Position numbers and translations under genes: made by a program. 64,000 nt of DNA from contig CANQSB010000011.1 in the NCBI GenBank assembly GCA_947626435.1, forward strand, positions 23,848 to 87,847, given 5' to 3'. Shown in pieces: positions 18,034-26,951 of this stretch. Position 1 is the first letter of the stretch. Each line of letters begins with the position of its first letter. The notes beneath the pieces are model-generated. The model saw only the letters and a list, made by a program, of their open reading frames with translations, was not told the origin of the DNA and did no database searches. The stretch comes from an uncultured Lachnospiraceae bacterium. Lineage in GTDB: Bacteria; Bacillota; Clostridia; Lachnospirales; Lachnospiraceae.

Positions 18034-19413
18034 ATGGCTCAGCTTTGGGGCGGTCGGTTTACCAAGGAAACCGATAAGCTTGTATATAATTTCAATGCAT
18101 CAATTTCCTTCGACAAAAAAATGTTTAAGCAGGATGTCGAGGGAAGCAGGGCGCATGTGAAAATGCTTGCAAAACAGGGAATTTTGACTGATGATGAAAA
18201 AAATCAGATTTTGTCGGGGCTTGATGGCATTTATGACGATGTTTTGAGCGGCAAGCTTGAAATTACTGATGAATATGAGGATATTCACAGCTTTGTGGAG
18301 GCTAACCTGATTGAGCGCATAGGCGAGGCGGGCAAAAAGCTCCACACAGGCAGGAGCAGAAATGACCAGGTCGCGCTTGATATGAAGCTTTACACGCGTG
18401 ACGAAATATGCGAGATCAACGGGCTTTTAAAGGAGCTTTTGGAAACGCTTATAAAGCTTATGGAGGAAAATCTTGACACATATATGCCTGGGTTTACGCA
18501 TCTGCAGAAAGCGCAGCCGATTACCCTGGCGCATCATATGGGAGCTTATTTTGAGATGTTTAAGCGCGACAGACAGAGGCTTGATGATATATACAGGCGC
18601 ATGAATTACTGTCCGCTTGGTTCAGGCGCTCTTGCGGGCACTACATATCCGCTTGACAGGGAATATACGGCGCAGCTTCTTTCTTTTGAGGGCGCGACGC
18701 TGAACAGCATGGATTCCGTGGCAGACAGAGATTACCTCATAGAGCTTTTGGCGGCTATGTCTACGATAATGATGCATCTTAGCCGTTTCTGCGAGGAAAT
18801 AATCATATGGAATTCAAATGAGTACCGTTTTGTGGAAATAGACGACGCGTATTCGACTGGCAGCAGCATTATGCCGCAGAAAAAAAATCCTGACATTGCG
18901 GAGCTTATCCGCGGAAAGACGGGGCGCGTCTACGGTGCGTTTGTATCACTGCTCACGACTATGAAGGGCATACCGCTTGCGTACAATAAGGATATGCAGG
19001 AGGACAAGGAGCTTACATTTGACGCGATAGATACGGTTAAGGGCTGTATCGCGCTTTTTACAGGTATGCTGAAGACTATCAGGTTTAACAAGGATATAAT
19101 GCGGACAAGCGCTATGAAGGGCTTTACAAACGCGACTGACGCGGCGGATTATCTTGTAAACAAAGGCGTGGCATTTAGAGACGCGCATGGAATCATAGGG
19201 CGTCTTGTGCTGTATTGCATTGACAAGGACAAGGCGATAGACGAGCTTTCGCTTGACGAGCTGAAAGCGATATGCCCTGTCTTTGAGGAGGACATATATG
19301 AGGCGATAAGCCTTGAAACCTGTGTAAATAAGCGCACGACTATAGGCGCGCCAAGCCCTGATGCTATGCGTGAGATTATAAAAATTAATAGGGAATATCT
19401 TAAAAACAGTTGA
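18034..19413 (+). CDS. argH: Argininosuccinate lyase (arginine synthesis)
   Basis: Cleaves argininosuccinate to arginine and fumarate. A fumarase/aspartase-superfamily protein of 459 residues with [18 protein letters not shown], the TRLQ-equivalent FTHLQKAQP, and the signature [12 protein letters not shown] near residue 277. ATG 18034 follows a very strong GGGAGGAGG; open frame upstream of it is not part of the protein. argG is not adjacent, so the gene stands alone. The next gene is asd after a 200-bp spacer that carries half copies of the palindromic repeat. Confidence 0.96.
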   Translation: MAQLWGGRFTKETDKLVYNFNASISFDKKMFKQDVEGSRAHVKMLAKQGILTDDEKNQILSGLDGIYDDVLSGKLEITDEYEDIHSFVEANLIERIGEAGKKLHTGRSRNDQVALDMKLYTRDEICEINGLLKELLETLIKLMEENLDTYMPGFTHLQKAQPITLAHHMGAYFEMFKRDRQRLDDIYRRMNYCPLGSGALAGTTYPLDREYTAQLLSFEGATLNSMDSVADRDYLIELLAAMSTIMMHLSRFCEEIIIWNSNEYRFVEIDDAYSTGSSIMPQKKNPDIAELIRGKTGRVYGAFVSLLTTMKGIPLAYNKDMQEDKELTFDAIDTVKGCIALFTGMLKTIRFNKDIMRTSAMKGFTNATDAADYLVNKGVAFRDAHGIIGRLVLYCIDKDKAIDELSLDELKAICPVFEEDIYEAISLETCVNKRTTIGAPSPDAMREIIKINREYLKNS

Positions 19414-19470
19414 GAAGCGATAGCATTTGGGGCTGGATTTAGACGTATTAGTATTAAATGAAATTTTAAT

Positions 19471-19590
19471 GTTTTGCATAAATTCTATGTTGTTGAATAG
19501 AGTTCTGCAAACGCTTAAATGTAAGATATAGGTAATTGTGAAATGTGTTCTAAATTTTATGCTGTCGGATAGAGTTTCGCAAACACCTAT
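19471..19590. repeat. Two half copies of the palindromic repeat upstream of asd
   Basis: 19471-19517 and 19548-19590 both carry the right half of the element seen at 10.1 and 12.5 kb: TAAATTCTATGTTGTTGAAT and TAAATTTTATGCTGTCGGAT, each followed by AGAGTT.TGCAAA or AGAGTTTCGCAAA. The left arm is missing, so these are degenerate or separately retained halves. Confidence 0.7.
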
Positions 19591-19617
19591 GTATAATAAA
19601 GAAAGAGGAGAAAAAAT

Positions 19618-20703
19618 ATGAGCGAAAAATTAAAGGTAGGCATACTTGGCGGTACGGGAATGGTAGGACAGAGATTTATTTCTCTTTTGGAAAACCATCC
19701 TTGGTTTGAGGTAACGACAATCGCGGCAAGCCCGCGTTCTGCAGGAAAGACATATGAGGATGCAATCGGCGACAGGTGGAAAATGACTACGCCGATGCCC
19801 GAAGCGGTAAAGAAAATCGTGGTTATGAACGTAAACGAGGTGGAAAAAGTAGCGTCTGAGGTTGACTTTGTATTTTCTGCCGTAGATATGACTAAGGAAG
19901 AAATAAAGAAAATCGAGGAGGAGTACGCCAAGACAGAAACGCCTGTAGTGAGCAACAACTCAGCGCACAGATGGACGCCTGATGTGCCTATGGTAGTGCC
20001 TGAAATTAACCCCGAGCATATGAAGGTTATTGATTTCCAGAGGAAACGCCTTGGCACGACAAGAGGCTTTGTAGCTGTCAAGCCAAACTGTTCAATCCAA
20101 AGCTATGCGCCTGTGCTTACGGCTTGGAAGGAGTTTGAGCCGTATGAGGTAGTGGCTACGACATATCAGGCAATTTCAGGCGCGGGCAAGACATTTAAGG
20201 ACTGGCCTGAGATGGAGGGCAACATTATCCCGTATATCGGCGGCGAGGAGGAAAAGAGCGAGAAAGAGCCGCTCAGGATATGGGGTGAGATTAAAGACGG
20301 CGTTATCGTGCCCGCAAGCGAGCCCGTAATTACATGCCAGTGCATACGCGTGCCTGTATTGAACGGGCATACGGCGGCAGTGTTTGTCAAGTTCAGAAAG
20401 AAGCCGACAAAGGAGCAACTTATCGAAAAACTTACAAGCTATAAGGGCGTTCCGCAGGAACTTGGGCTTCCCAGCGCACCTAAGCAGTTTATTAGATATA
20501 TGGAGGAGGACAACAGACCGCAGGTTTCGCTTGACGTTGACTATGAAAACGGGATGGGCATATCTGTAGGCCGCATCAGGGAAGACCATGTATATGACTG
20601 GAAGTTTGTCGGGCTTTCCCACAACACGGTAAGAGGCGCGGCAGGCGGCGCTGTGCTTTGCGCGGAGCTTTTGAAGGCGCAGGGGTATATTACGAAGAAA
20701 TAA
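19618..20703 (+). CDS. asd: Aspartate-semialdehyde dehydrogenase
   Basis: Reduces aspartyl phosphate to aspartate semialdehyde for lysine, threonine, methionine and diaminopimelate synthesis. A 361-residue protein with Rossmann motif VGILGGTGMVGQRF, SNNSAHR, and the catalytic Cys in KPNCSIQSYAPVL. The longer form and these motifs place it with the archaeal/fungal-type Asd rather than the common bacterial type. The ribosome site GAAAGAGGAG is strong. A hairpin terminator follows. Confidence 0.95.
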   Translation: MSEKLKVGILGGTGMVGQRFISLLENHPWFEVTTIAASPRSAGKTYEDAIGDRWKMTTPMPEAVKKIVVMNVNEVEKVASEVDFVFSAVDMTKEEIKKIEEEYAKTETPVVSNNSAHRWTPDVPMVVPEINPEHMKVIDFQRKRLGTTRGFVAVKPNCSIQSYAPVLTAWKEFEPYEVVATTYQAISGAGKTFKDWPEMEGNIIPYIGGEEEKSEKEPLRIWGEIKDGVIVPASEPVITCQCIRVPVLNGHTAAVFVKFRKKPTKEQLIEKLTSYKGVPQELGLPSAPKQFIRYMEEDNRPQVSLDVDYENGMGISVGRIREDHVYDWKFVGLSHNTVRGAAGGAVLCAELLKAQGYITKK

Positions 20704-20710
20704 TAATAGA

Positions 20711-20748
20711 AAAGGGATTGTGGCATAATAATGTCATAATCCTTTTTT
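20711..20748 (+). terminator. Terminator after asd
   Basis: GGGATTGTGGCAT pairs imperfectly with GTCATAATCC around AATAAT and is followed by TTTTTT. Confidence 0.75.
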
Positions 20749-20943
20749 ATGTGGGTATGAAATCTGTAAATACAAATTTAAAATACTTTGCAACTTATAT
20801 ACAAAATATATATAAAAACATATAATGCATATAAATGCATATAAATGCGCGAAAATATTATTAGACATTCTGCAAAAGATTTGTTATTATATTTATACCA
20901 ACTATACCAACCATAAACAAAAAGAAGAGAGAGGTATAAATAT

Positions 20944-21936
20944 ATGGGAAATGCCTATGATGAAAAAAATAAGCACTATAATATAATGACTTCGTGTGAT
21001 GGCAATTTGATAAATTATGTTTCTGTTCAATTATTTGCAATGTCACGAAACCTGAATGACAGCGCAATAGATTTTTATTTATTTCACAGAAACAATTTGA
21101 AACTTAATAATATTAATATTTTGGAAGCGCTCTGTCGTAAACTCAAAAATATAAGTTTTCATTCCGTGGTAGTGCCAGAGGCAGAAAAATATGATACTCT
21201 TGCAAGTTGTGGCGGCGGCTGGGCGGGTGAAGCGTATTTTCCGCTTTGCGCACATCAGCTGCTGCCAGACAGTGTAGACAGAATTTTATATATTGATGCG
21301 GGTGATGTTATTATCGATGATGATATTTTCCCGTATTATAATTGTGACTTCGAGGATAAAGCTCTTATAGTTACTGCAGGAAGATATAAGCAAAAAAATA
21401 ATGAAATTGTGCCATATGAAGAAACGGACTTATATGATAACAATGGATTTTTGGGAATATGCAGAGGATTATTTAATTCAGGCTCATATATTATAAATAT
21501 TGATAAACTGCGTAAAGCGCAATTGGATATAGATGATTATGTTTCATTTATGCAGTTATTGTGTAAACTTTCTGGGAAGGACAGTGAGGCAAATATTTAT
21601 TGGGGGGACCAGGGATTTTTGTCAGCAGCTTTTGTGGGTGATATAAAGTTGTATGAGTATCCCGAGGTAAAAGATCTTTGGTATATGCCATACAATTTTT
21701 GCTTGTGGTATTATGACCGCAAAAATACTATGCCACAATACAAAGTGTCAATAATTCATTATGCAGGCTCATTTAAACCATGGACTTTAAAATATCCTAT
21801 AAATATTAAACGGTTTTCGGTACAAAATGGATTACATTTATTTAATGAGCTTAAAATTGGACAGGCTGAATGGTTTTACGTATGGCATGAATACGCGATT
21901 CTTACTGACAGGCTTTTAATGCAAATGGGATATTGA
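20944..21936 (+). CDS. Glycosyltransferase family 8 protein
   Basis: About 330 residues. The N-terminus NIMTSCDGNLINYVSVQLFAM is the nucleotide-sugar-binding start of GT8 enzymes. The metal-binding DxD region reads ILYIDAGDVII, with one extra residue between the acidic positions. FNSGSYIINI and the C-terminal HYAGSFKPW are GT8 signatures. It likely transfers glucose or galactose to a surface glycan; donor and acceptor are unknown. The upstream 240 bp are very AT-rich and hold a 10-bp tandem repeat (AATGCATATA, 20824-20843). No other glycan genes are adjacent. Confidence 0.87.
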   Translation: MGNAYDEKNKHYNIMTSCDGNLINYVSVQLFAMSRNLNDSAIDFYLFHRNNLKLNNINILEALCRKLKNISFHSVVVPEAEKYDTLASCGGGWAGEAYFPLCAHQLLPDSVDRILYIDAGDVIIDDDIFPYYNCDFEDKALIVTAGRYKQKNNEIVPYEETDLYDNNGFLGICRGLFNSGSYIINIDKLRKAQLDIDDYVSFMQLLCKLSGKDSEANIYWGDQGFLSAAFVGDIKLYEYPEVKDLWYMPYNFCLWYYDRKNTMPQYKVSIIHYAGSFKPWTLKYPINIKRFSVQNGLHLFNELKIGQAEWFYVWHEYAILTDRLLMQMGY

Positions 21937-21953
21937 CATAGATATAATTGTTG

Positions 21954-21989
21954 AAAGGATTGTGAATAAATTAGTTGCAATCCTTTTTT
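21954..21989 (+). terminator. Terminator after the GT8 gene
   Basis: AAAGGATTG (21954-21962) pairs with CAATCCTTT (21978-21986) and runs into a T-tract. Confidence 0.8.
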
Positions 21990-22022
21990 AATTCATGACA
22001 ATAAAGAAATTGCATAGTATTT

Positions 22023-22115
22023 TTTGACATAAAACAGATGATTTATGATACTTTTTCAAATTTTGCAACTTTGATGCAATTATGTTGCAACTATGATACA
22101 AATATGCGGTATAAT
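22023..22115 (+). promoter_or_regulatory. Promoter region with 22-bp direct repeat for the response regulator operon
   Basis: Two adjacent 22-bp direct repeats, 22063-22084 and 22085-22106 (TTGCAACTTTGATGCAA... and TTGCAACTATGATACAA...), agree at 19 of 22 positions and abut a TATAAT at 22110-22115. A further TTGACA-17-GATACT promoter-like pair sits at 22024-22052. A two-turn direct repeat next to a -10 box is the usual site form for OmpR-family regulators, so autoregulation is inferred. Confidence 0.6.
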
Positions 22116-22209
22116 GTACCTGTAGAAACAGCATAGAATGTTTGATTTAAAGACAAAAAACTGTTAAAAAACAGATGAAAAATTCAGAAATTAACGGAGA
22201 TGGTACATT

Positions 22210-22887
22210 ATGAAAAATATTATGGTGATAGATGATGACATCAATATCGGCAATCTGATACAGGAGGCGCTTGAAGATGAAGGTTACGGCATTTCACGCG
22301 CGTATTCGGGTACGGAGGCTGTGCTGTATTTAAGGCAGAACGAGAAACCAGACCTTATTCTGCTTGATTTAATGCTGCCAGGGCTGAACGGCGAGGAGAT
22401 ACTTCCGCAGCTTTCGGGCACGCCTGTAATAGTCGTGAGCGCAAAAGCGACGATTGACGACAAAGTAGGGCTTCTCATGGGCGGAGCGGCGGATTACCTT
22501 ACAAAGCCGTTTGAGATAAAGGAGCTTTTGGCGCGGATAGCCGTACAGTTAAGGAAAAAGCCATATGGCGCGGACAGTTCAAAGGTTGTCTATAACGATA
22601 TTACGCTTGATACGGCGACGCGGCAGGTAAGCGTTTGTGACACGCGTGTCAGGCTTACAAAGACAGAATATGCCATATTGAAGCTGCTTATGCTGAATCC
22701 TGCGCAGGTGATAACGCGGACTTCTATACTTGAACGCATAAGCGATGACACGCCGGACTGCGTGGAAAGTTCCCTGAAAGTACATATATGCAATCTGCGC
22801 AGAAAATTAAAAGAGGTAAGCGGCAAGGATTATATAGAGGCGGTGTGGGGCATTGGGTTCAAGCTGAAAAGCTTTACTGTTTCTTAA
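22210..22887 (+). CDS. OmpR-family response regulator
   Basis: A 225-residue two-component regulator. The receiver domain has acidic pocket DDD at the start, a phospho-acceptor Asp in LILLDLMLPGLNG (about residue 53), and the KPF lysine motif. The C-terminal winged helix (from about residue 125) includes LTKTEYAILKLLM and VWGIGFKL. It heads an operon with an ABC transporter and a sensor kinase, a layout typical of antimicrobial peptide or bacitracin resistance modules. A direct-repeat box lies upstream. Confidence 0.92.
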   Translation: MKNIMVIDDDINIGNLIQEALEDEGYGISRAYSGTEAVLYLRQNEKPDLILLDLMLPGLNGEEILPQLSGTPVIVVSAKATIDDKVGLLMGGAADYLTKPFEIKELLARIAVQLRKKPYGADSSKVVYNDITLDTATRQVSVCDTRVRLTKTEYAILKLLMLNPAQVITRTSILERISDDTPDCVESSLKVHICNLRRKLKEVSGKDYIEAVWGIGFKLKSFTVS

Positions 22888-22995
22888 CTGTTTTCTGTAT
22901 ATGTTTCTTAACTATGCAGGTTTATACTCCTTATTATAAAAATATTAAAGCGATGATTTATTAAATTGTGTTATTATTTATAAGGAGGATTACCT

Positions 22996-23916
22996 ATGGA
23001 GTATGTTTTGACTACAGATGCCTTGTGCAAATCATACAAAAAGCATAAGGCGATTGACAATTTTTCAATGCACATACCGAAAGGGGCGATTTACGGCATT
23101 GTCGGCAAAAATGGAGCGGGCAAGACGACGCTGATACGCCTGATATGCGGTCTGCAGATGCCTGACAGCGGCGGATATACGCTGTACGGGTGCGAAAGCA
23201 AAAGCGTGGAGATTGCAAAGGCGCGCCGAAGAATGGGTGCAATCGTGGAAACGCCGTCAGTTTATCTGGATATGAGCGCACGCGACAATATTCGGGAGCA
23301 GTACAGGGTGCTTGGCATGCCGTCGTACGAGGGTATAGACGATTTATTAAGGCTTGTGGGGCTTGAAGGTACGGGCGGAAAGAAAGCAAAGCATTTTTCA
23401 CTTGGAATGCGCCAGCGGCTTGGAATAGCTGCCGCGCTTGCAGGAAGCCCCGATTTTATCATACTTGACGAGCCTGCAAACGGGCTTGATCCTGAGGGAA
23501 TTGTTGAGATAAGGGAGCTTATATTAAAGCTCAACAAGGAAAAACAGATTACCGTGCTTATTTCGAGCCATATACTGGACGAGCTTTCCAAGCTTGCCAC
23601 GCATTACGGATTTATTGACGGCGGCAGGCTCATAAAGGAGATAAGCGCGTCGGAGCTTGAAAGCCTGTGCCGTAAGTGCACGCGCGTCAAGGTGAGCGAT
23701 ATAAAGTCGCTCTGCCTTGCGCTTGACGATATGGGGCTTGAGTATGAGACTGTATCTGATGACATGGCGGATATATATGGGGCTTTCAGCATCAGTGTGC
23801 TTGTAGAGGAATTGTCACAGCATAAATGCGAGGTACTTTCGATGAACGGGCGCGATGAGAGCCTTGAAAGCTACTACATCAATCTTCTTGGAAAGCATGG
23901 GGAGGTGCAGGCATGA
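22996..23916 (+). CDS. ABC transporter ATPase, BcrA/lantibiotic-immunity type
   Basis: A 306-residue ATPase: Walker A GKNGAGKTT, signature FSLGMRQRLG (LSxGQ variant), Walker B FIILDEPANGLD, and H-loop ISSHILDELS. The long C-terminal tail after the core is normal for BcrA-like exporters. It works with the permease gene that overlaps its end. The operon setting (response regulator before, histidine kinase after) suggests peptide-antibiotic protection; the substrate is not determined. Ribosome site TAAGGAGG is strong. Confidence 0.9.
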   Translation: MEYVLTTDALCKSYKKHKAIDNFSMHIPKGAIYGIVGKNGAGKTTLIRLICGLQMPDSGGYTLYGCESKSVEIAKARRRMGAIVETPSVYLDMSARDNIREQYRVLGMPSYEGIDDLLRLVGLEGTGGKKAKHFSLGMRQRLGIAAALAGSPDFIILDEPANGLDPEGIVEIRELILKLNKEKQITVLISSHILDELSKLATHYGFIDGGRLIKEISASELESLCRKCTRVKVSDIKSLCLALDDMGLEYETVSDDMADIYGAFSISVLVEELSQHKCEVLSMNGRDESLESYYINLLGKHGEVQA

Positions 23917-24755
23917 GAAAACTTTTATCGGCGGGATTTATGAGACTTTTGAAAAGCAGGGTATTTTGGACGCTTGTGGCGGGAATGTTTTTGTGGTCGC
24001 TGTTTATGGTATATGGAAATCATATGGAGTGTATAGCTAAAGGGGAAACAGATGATACTCTGACGAACTTTTTTTTCGGCTATGGTGTAATTATCGGCGG
24101 CGCGGTTTCGATTTTTACAAGCCTGTTTTTCGGAACGGATTACAGCGACGGCACGATAAGGAATAAGATAATCATAGGACATTCAAGGAAAAGCATTTAT
24201 CTGTCAAATCTGATTATAAGCGTGGCAGCGGGCGTGGTTATGACAACGGCATGGATTTTGGCGATGCTTGCGGTAGGATTGCCTGTGTGTGGCTGGAATG
24301 GATTTGATGCTGTGCAGGTGATTGTGTATTTAGTCGTGTCGTTTTTTATGATAGTGGCGTTTGCAGCTGTTTTTACGGCATTTAGCATGCTGCTTTCGAA
24401 CAGGTCGGTTGCGGTTATCGTATCGTTTCTTGTGTTTTTGTTTTGGCTGCAGTGTGGGGCGTATATTTATTCCCGACTTAGAGAGCCTGAGGTGGAGCCT
24501 ATGTACGCTATGGTGACTATAGACGGAGTGGAAAAAATAACTGACGCGTCGTATATTGAAAATCCGACGTATGTGCGTGGGACACAGCGGGAGATATATA
24601 CGAGGGTTCTTGAATTTATGCCGACGGGGCAGGCGCTTTTTCTTATGGAAAATGAAGTGACAGATGTGTCATTTATGATAGCTGGTTCTCTGATAATAAC
24701 TGTGGTTGTGACTTTGGGAGGTATCATATGTTTTTGCAGAAAAGATTTGCTGTAA
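23913..24755 (+). CDS. ABC-2 type transporter permease
   Basis: A 280-residue membrane protein with six hydrophobic segments, of the BcrB/lantibiotic immunity permease type. A large extracytoplasmic loop (about residues 190-230, REPEVEPMYAMVTIDGVEKI) precedes the last segment. The start codon overlaps the stop of the ATPase gene (ATGA), so the two are translationally coupled. The 156 bp that follow hold an AAATGC/GCATTT hairpin but no clear terminator before the kinase gene. Confidence 0.85.
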   Translation: MRKLLSAGFMRLLKSRVFWTLVAGMFLWSLFMVYGNHMECIAKGETDDTLTNFFFGYGVIIGGAVSIFTSLFFGTDYSDGTIRNKIIIGHSRKSIYLSNLIISVAAGVVMTTAWILAMLAVGLPVCGWNGFDAVQVIVYLVVSFFMIVAFAAVFTAFSMLLSNRSVAVIVSFLVFLFWLQCGAYIYSRLREPEVEPMYAMVTIDGVEKITDASYIENPTYVRGTQREIYTRVLEFMPTGQALFLMENEVTDVSFMIAGSLIITVVVTLGGIICFCRKDLL

Positions 24756-24911
24756 AAAAACCGCTGTCAAAATGCAAAAGCATTTAGATTTCATTTATGT
24801 TTGGAAAAATGTCAAGATTGGAAATTTTTAAAAGGATTTTAAGCTTTTCAAAGCGGTGTTTTTCATTGTGATTGTGCTACTTATATGGTTATGCAGGGCA
24901 AGGAGGTTGGA

Positions 24912-25796
24912 GTGGTTTACTGTGTGTTTGCGGTCGTGGCGTTTTTGGCGGTTGTCGCGGCGCTTGTCATAAAGATTTTTCTGTTGAAAAAATCAGCGCG
25001 TGAAATACGCCTTGAATTTTCGCGCAGGCTGTCGGAAGATACAAATACGCTTGTGTCGATATCGTCACGCGATAAGGATATGCGTGCGCTCGCGGACAAC
25101 ATCAACGGTCAGCTAAAGCTGCTGCGCGAAAAACGCCATCGTTATGAGCAGGGCGATTTTGAACTGAAACAGGCTGTGGTAAATGTTTCACACGATTTGC
25201 GCACGCCGCTGACGGCGATATGCGGGTATCTTGACCTGTTAGGGAAAAGGCTTGAAAGCGGGAGCGATGAGGCGCGTTACCTTGGCATTATAAGGGAGCG
25301 GACAGAGGCGTTGAAGGAGCTTACAGAGGAGCTGTTTAAGTATTCGGCATTTACTACGACTGAGGACAATGAGACTTCGGAGAGGGTGTGTTTAAACTGA
25401 GCGCTGGAGGAGAGCGTCGCGGCATACTACGCGGCGCTTAACGGCGTTGGAATAACTCCAAATATCGTTATGCCTGATGCTATGATATACCGCCGCCTTA
25501 ATAAAAAGGCTCTTTCGAGAATTTTGGGAAATATAATCGGCAACGCGATTAAGTACAGTGACGGTGACTTGGAGATACGGCTTTTCGAGAATGGGAAAAT
25601 GACGTTTTCAAACTATGCGTCCGCGCTTGACGAGACGCAGACAGGGCGGCTGTTTGACCGCTTTTTTACTGTGAATAACGCGGCTAAGTCTTCAGGGATT
25701 GGGCTTTCCATAGCTAAGGTTTTGACGGAGCAGATGAATGGGAAAATTGGCGCGGAGTATAGAAATGGGCGGCTGGAGATATGGGTGGAGTTGTGA
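24912..25796 (+). pseudogene. Sensor histidine kinase interrupted by one in-frame TGA
   Basis: The reading frame is continuous across 24912-25796 except for one TGA at 25398-25400. The first part has one membrane segment and the H-box VSHDLRTPLTAICGYLD. The second part has the N-box ILGNIIGNAIKYSDGD, FxxF region LFDRFF and G-box SGIGLSIAKVL. Around the stop the sequence reads LN-stop-ALEESVAAYYAAL, as expected for a CGA-to-TGA change in an otherwise intact kinase. GTG 24912 follows AAGGAGG; ATG 24885 is an alternative. It is likely non-functional unless the stop is read through or is a sequencing error. Confidence 0.85.
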
Positions 25797-25944
25797 AAAA
25801 TCAATGCAATAGTGAAAATGAGATATGATTGTAGTTCCACAAAATTTTACGTATAGGCGATAGGGAAAAGAACAAATGTTTAGAATATACGTTTGCATTT
25901 TGGAAAATAGTATGATACAATAATCAGGTCACAATAATTTTGGA

Positions 25945-25972
25945 CAGTCAGTCAATGGGGAGAGGCTGACTG
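25945..25972 (+). promoter_or_regulatory. Leader hairpin upstream of the Rpn-family gene
   Basis: CAGTCAG (25945-25951) pairs with CTGACTG (25966-25972) in the 5' leader, ending just before CTATAGGGAACGGAGG. It may affect translation or mark an element end; the role is unknown. Confidence 0.4.
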
Positions 25973-25995
25973 CCTATAGGGAACGGAGGAGTATA

Positions 25996-26946
25996 ATGGG
26001 ACAGCCTGATTTATCATCTAACAGTTTAATATCATATCCCGATGTATTTGCGGATATAATTAATGCAACCGTATATAAGGGAAAACAGGTAATTGGCAAA
26101 AATAATCTAAAGCCATATTACACAAACAACAGTGCGGCAAAAGCGACGGGTAAGCTTAGGGGATTATACCGAGATATATGCATGGAGGACATGCGAAATG
26201 GCATTCGGTATATCATATGGGGAATAGAAAACCAGTATGTTTTGGACTATACTGTCCCGTTTAAGGTAATGGGGTATGACTATTCGGCGTATGACAGGCA
26301 GATAGAGGAGTACGTGACACAGAATAAAAGCGCAGGTGATAACGCATATGTAAATACCCTGCTGCCAAATCAAAAGCTGAAACCAGTCATAACTATAGTG
26401 CTTTATTATGGCACAGATGATATACCGCGCAGCATTTGCGATATGATAGACATGCCTGAGGACGCAGATGTCAGGGAATACATTCAAAACTACAGCTTAA
26501 ATATGGTAAAGCTTAGGAGTATCACCAAAGAACAGGCGGAAAAATTCAAATCGGACTTTGCCTGTATTGCAAAATTCCTTTCAAAATCATATAATAAAAA
26601 GGAACAGATAGAACTGCTGAAAAATGACAGGCAGGTATTGATACATACAAAGGATATTTTATGTACTTTAGCGGCAATTACAAAAGATGATAAATATCTG
26701 CAGATAAGCAAAAACAGCAAGGAGGAATCAGAAGTGTGTGAGATAGCGGAAGCGTTTGTACAATTGGGTATAGAGCAAGGAATAGAGCGTGGCATACAGT
26801 CTGGCAAAGCAGCGGGAATTATTGAAATGGGACGCGACATGAAGCTTACTGACAGCGAAATAATAGACAAGCTGCAAAAGAAGCTGAATACTTCAATAGA
26901 AAAAGCACAGGAGTATCTTAGGGATTTTGACAATCCTTCCAAGTAA
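25996..26946 (+). CDS. Rpn-family nuclease (YhgA-like, PD-(D/E)XK fold)
   Basis: A 316-residue protein of the recombination-promoting nuclease/putative transposase group. The N-terminal nuclease core holds YPDVFADIINATVYKGKQVI, an RDICMED step and IIWGIENQYVLDYTVPFKVMGYD; the IENQ segment is typical of the family. The C-terminus is charged and helical (IEQGIERGIQSGKAAGI), a common low-complexity repeat there. In E. coli, RpnA-type proteins cut DNA and promote RecA-independent recombination; the role here is inferred. It ends 5 bp before topB. Confidence 0.85.
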   Translation: MGQPDLSSNSLISYPDVFADIINATVYKGKQVIGKNNLKPYYTNNSAAKATGKLRGLYRDICMEDMRNGIRYIIWGIENQYVLDYTVPFKVMGYDYSAYDRQIEEYVTQNKSAGDNAYVNTLLPNQKLKPVITIVLYYGTDDIPRSICDMIDMPEDADVREYIQNYSLNMVKLRSITKEQAEKFKSDFACIAKFLSKSYNKKEQIELLKNDRQVLIHTKDILCTLAAITKDDKYLQISKNSKEESEVCEIAEAFVQLGIEQGIERGIQSGKAAGIIEMGRDMKLTDSEIIDKLQKKLNTSIEKAQEYLRDFDNPSK

Positions 26947-26951
26947 AGACA

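Noticed and set aside
25996..26946. Insertion sequence based on the word transposase in the Rpn family name
   Set aside because: No terminal inverted repeats or target duplication could be seen around the gene, so it is listed as a nuclease gene only.
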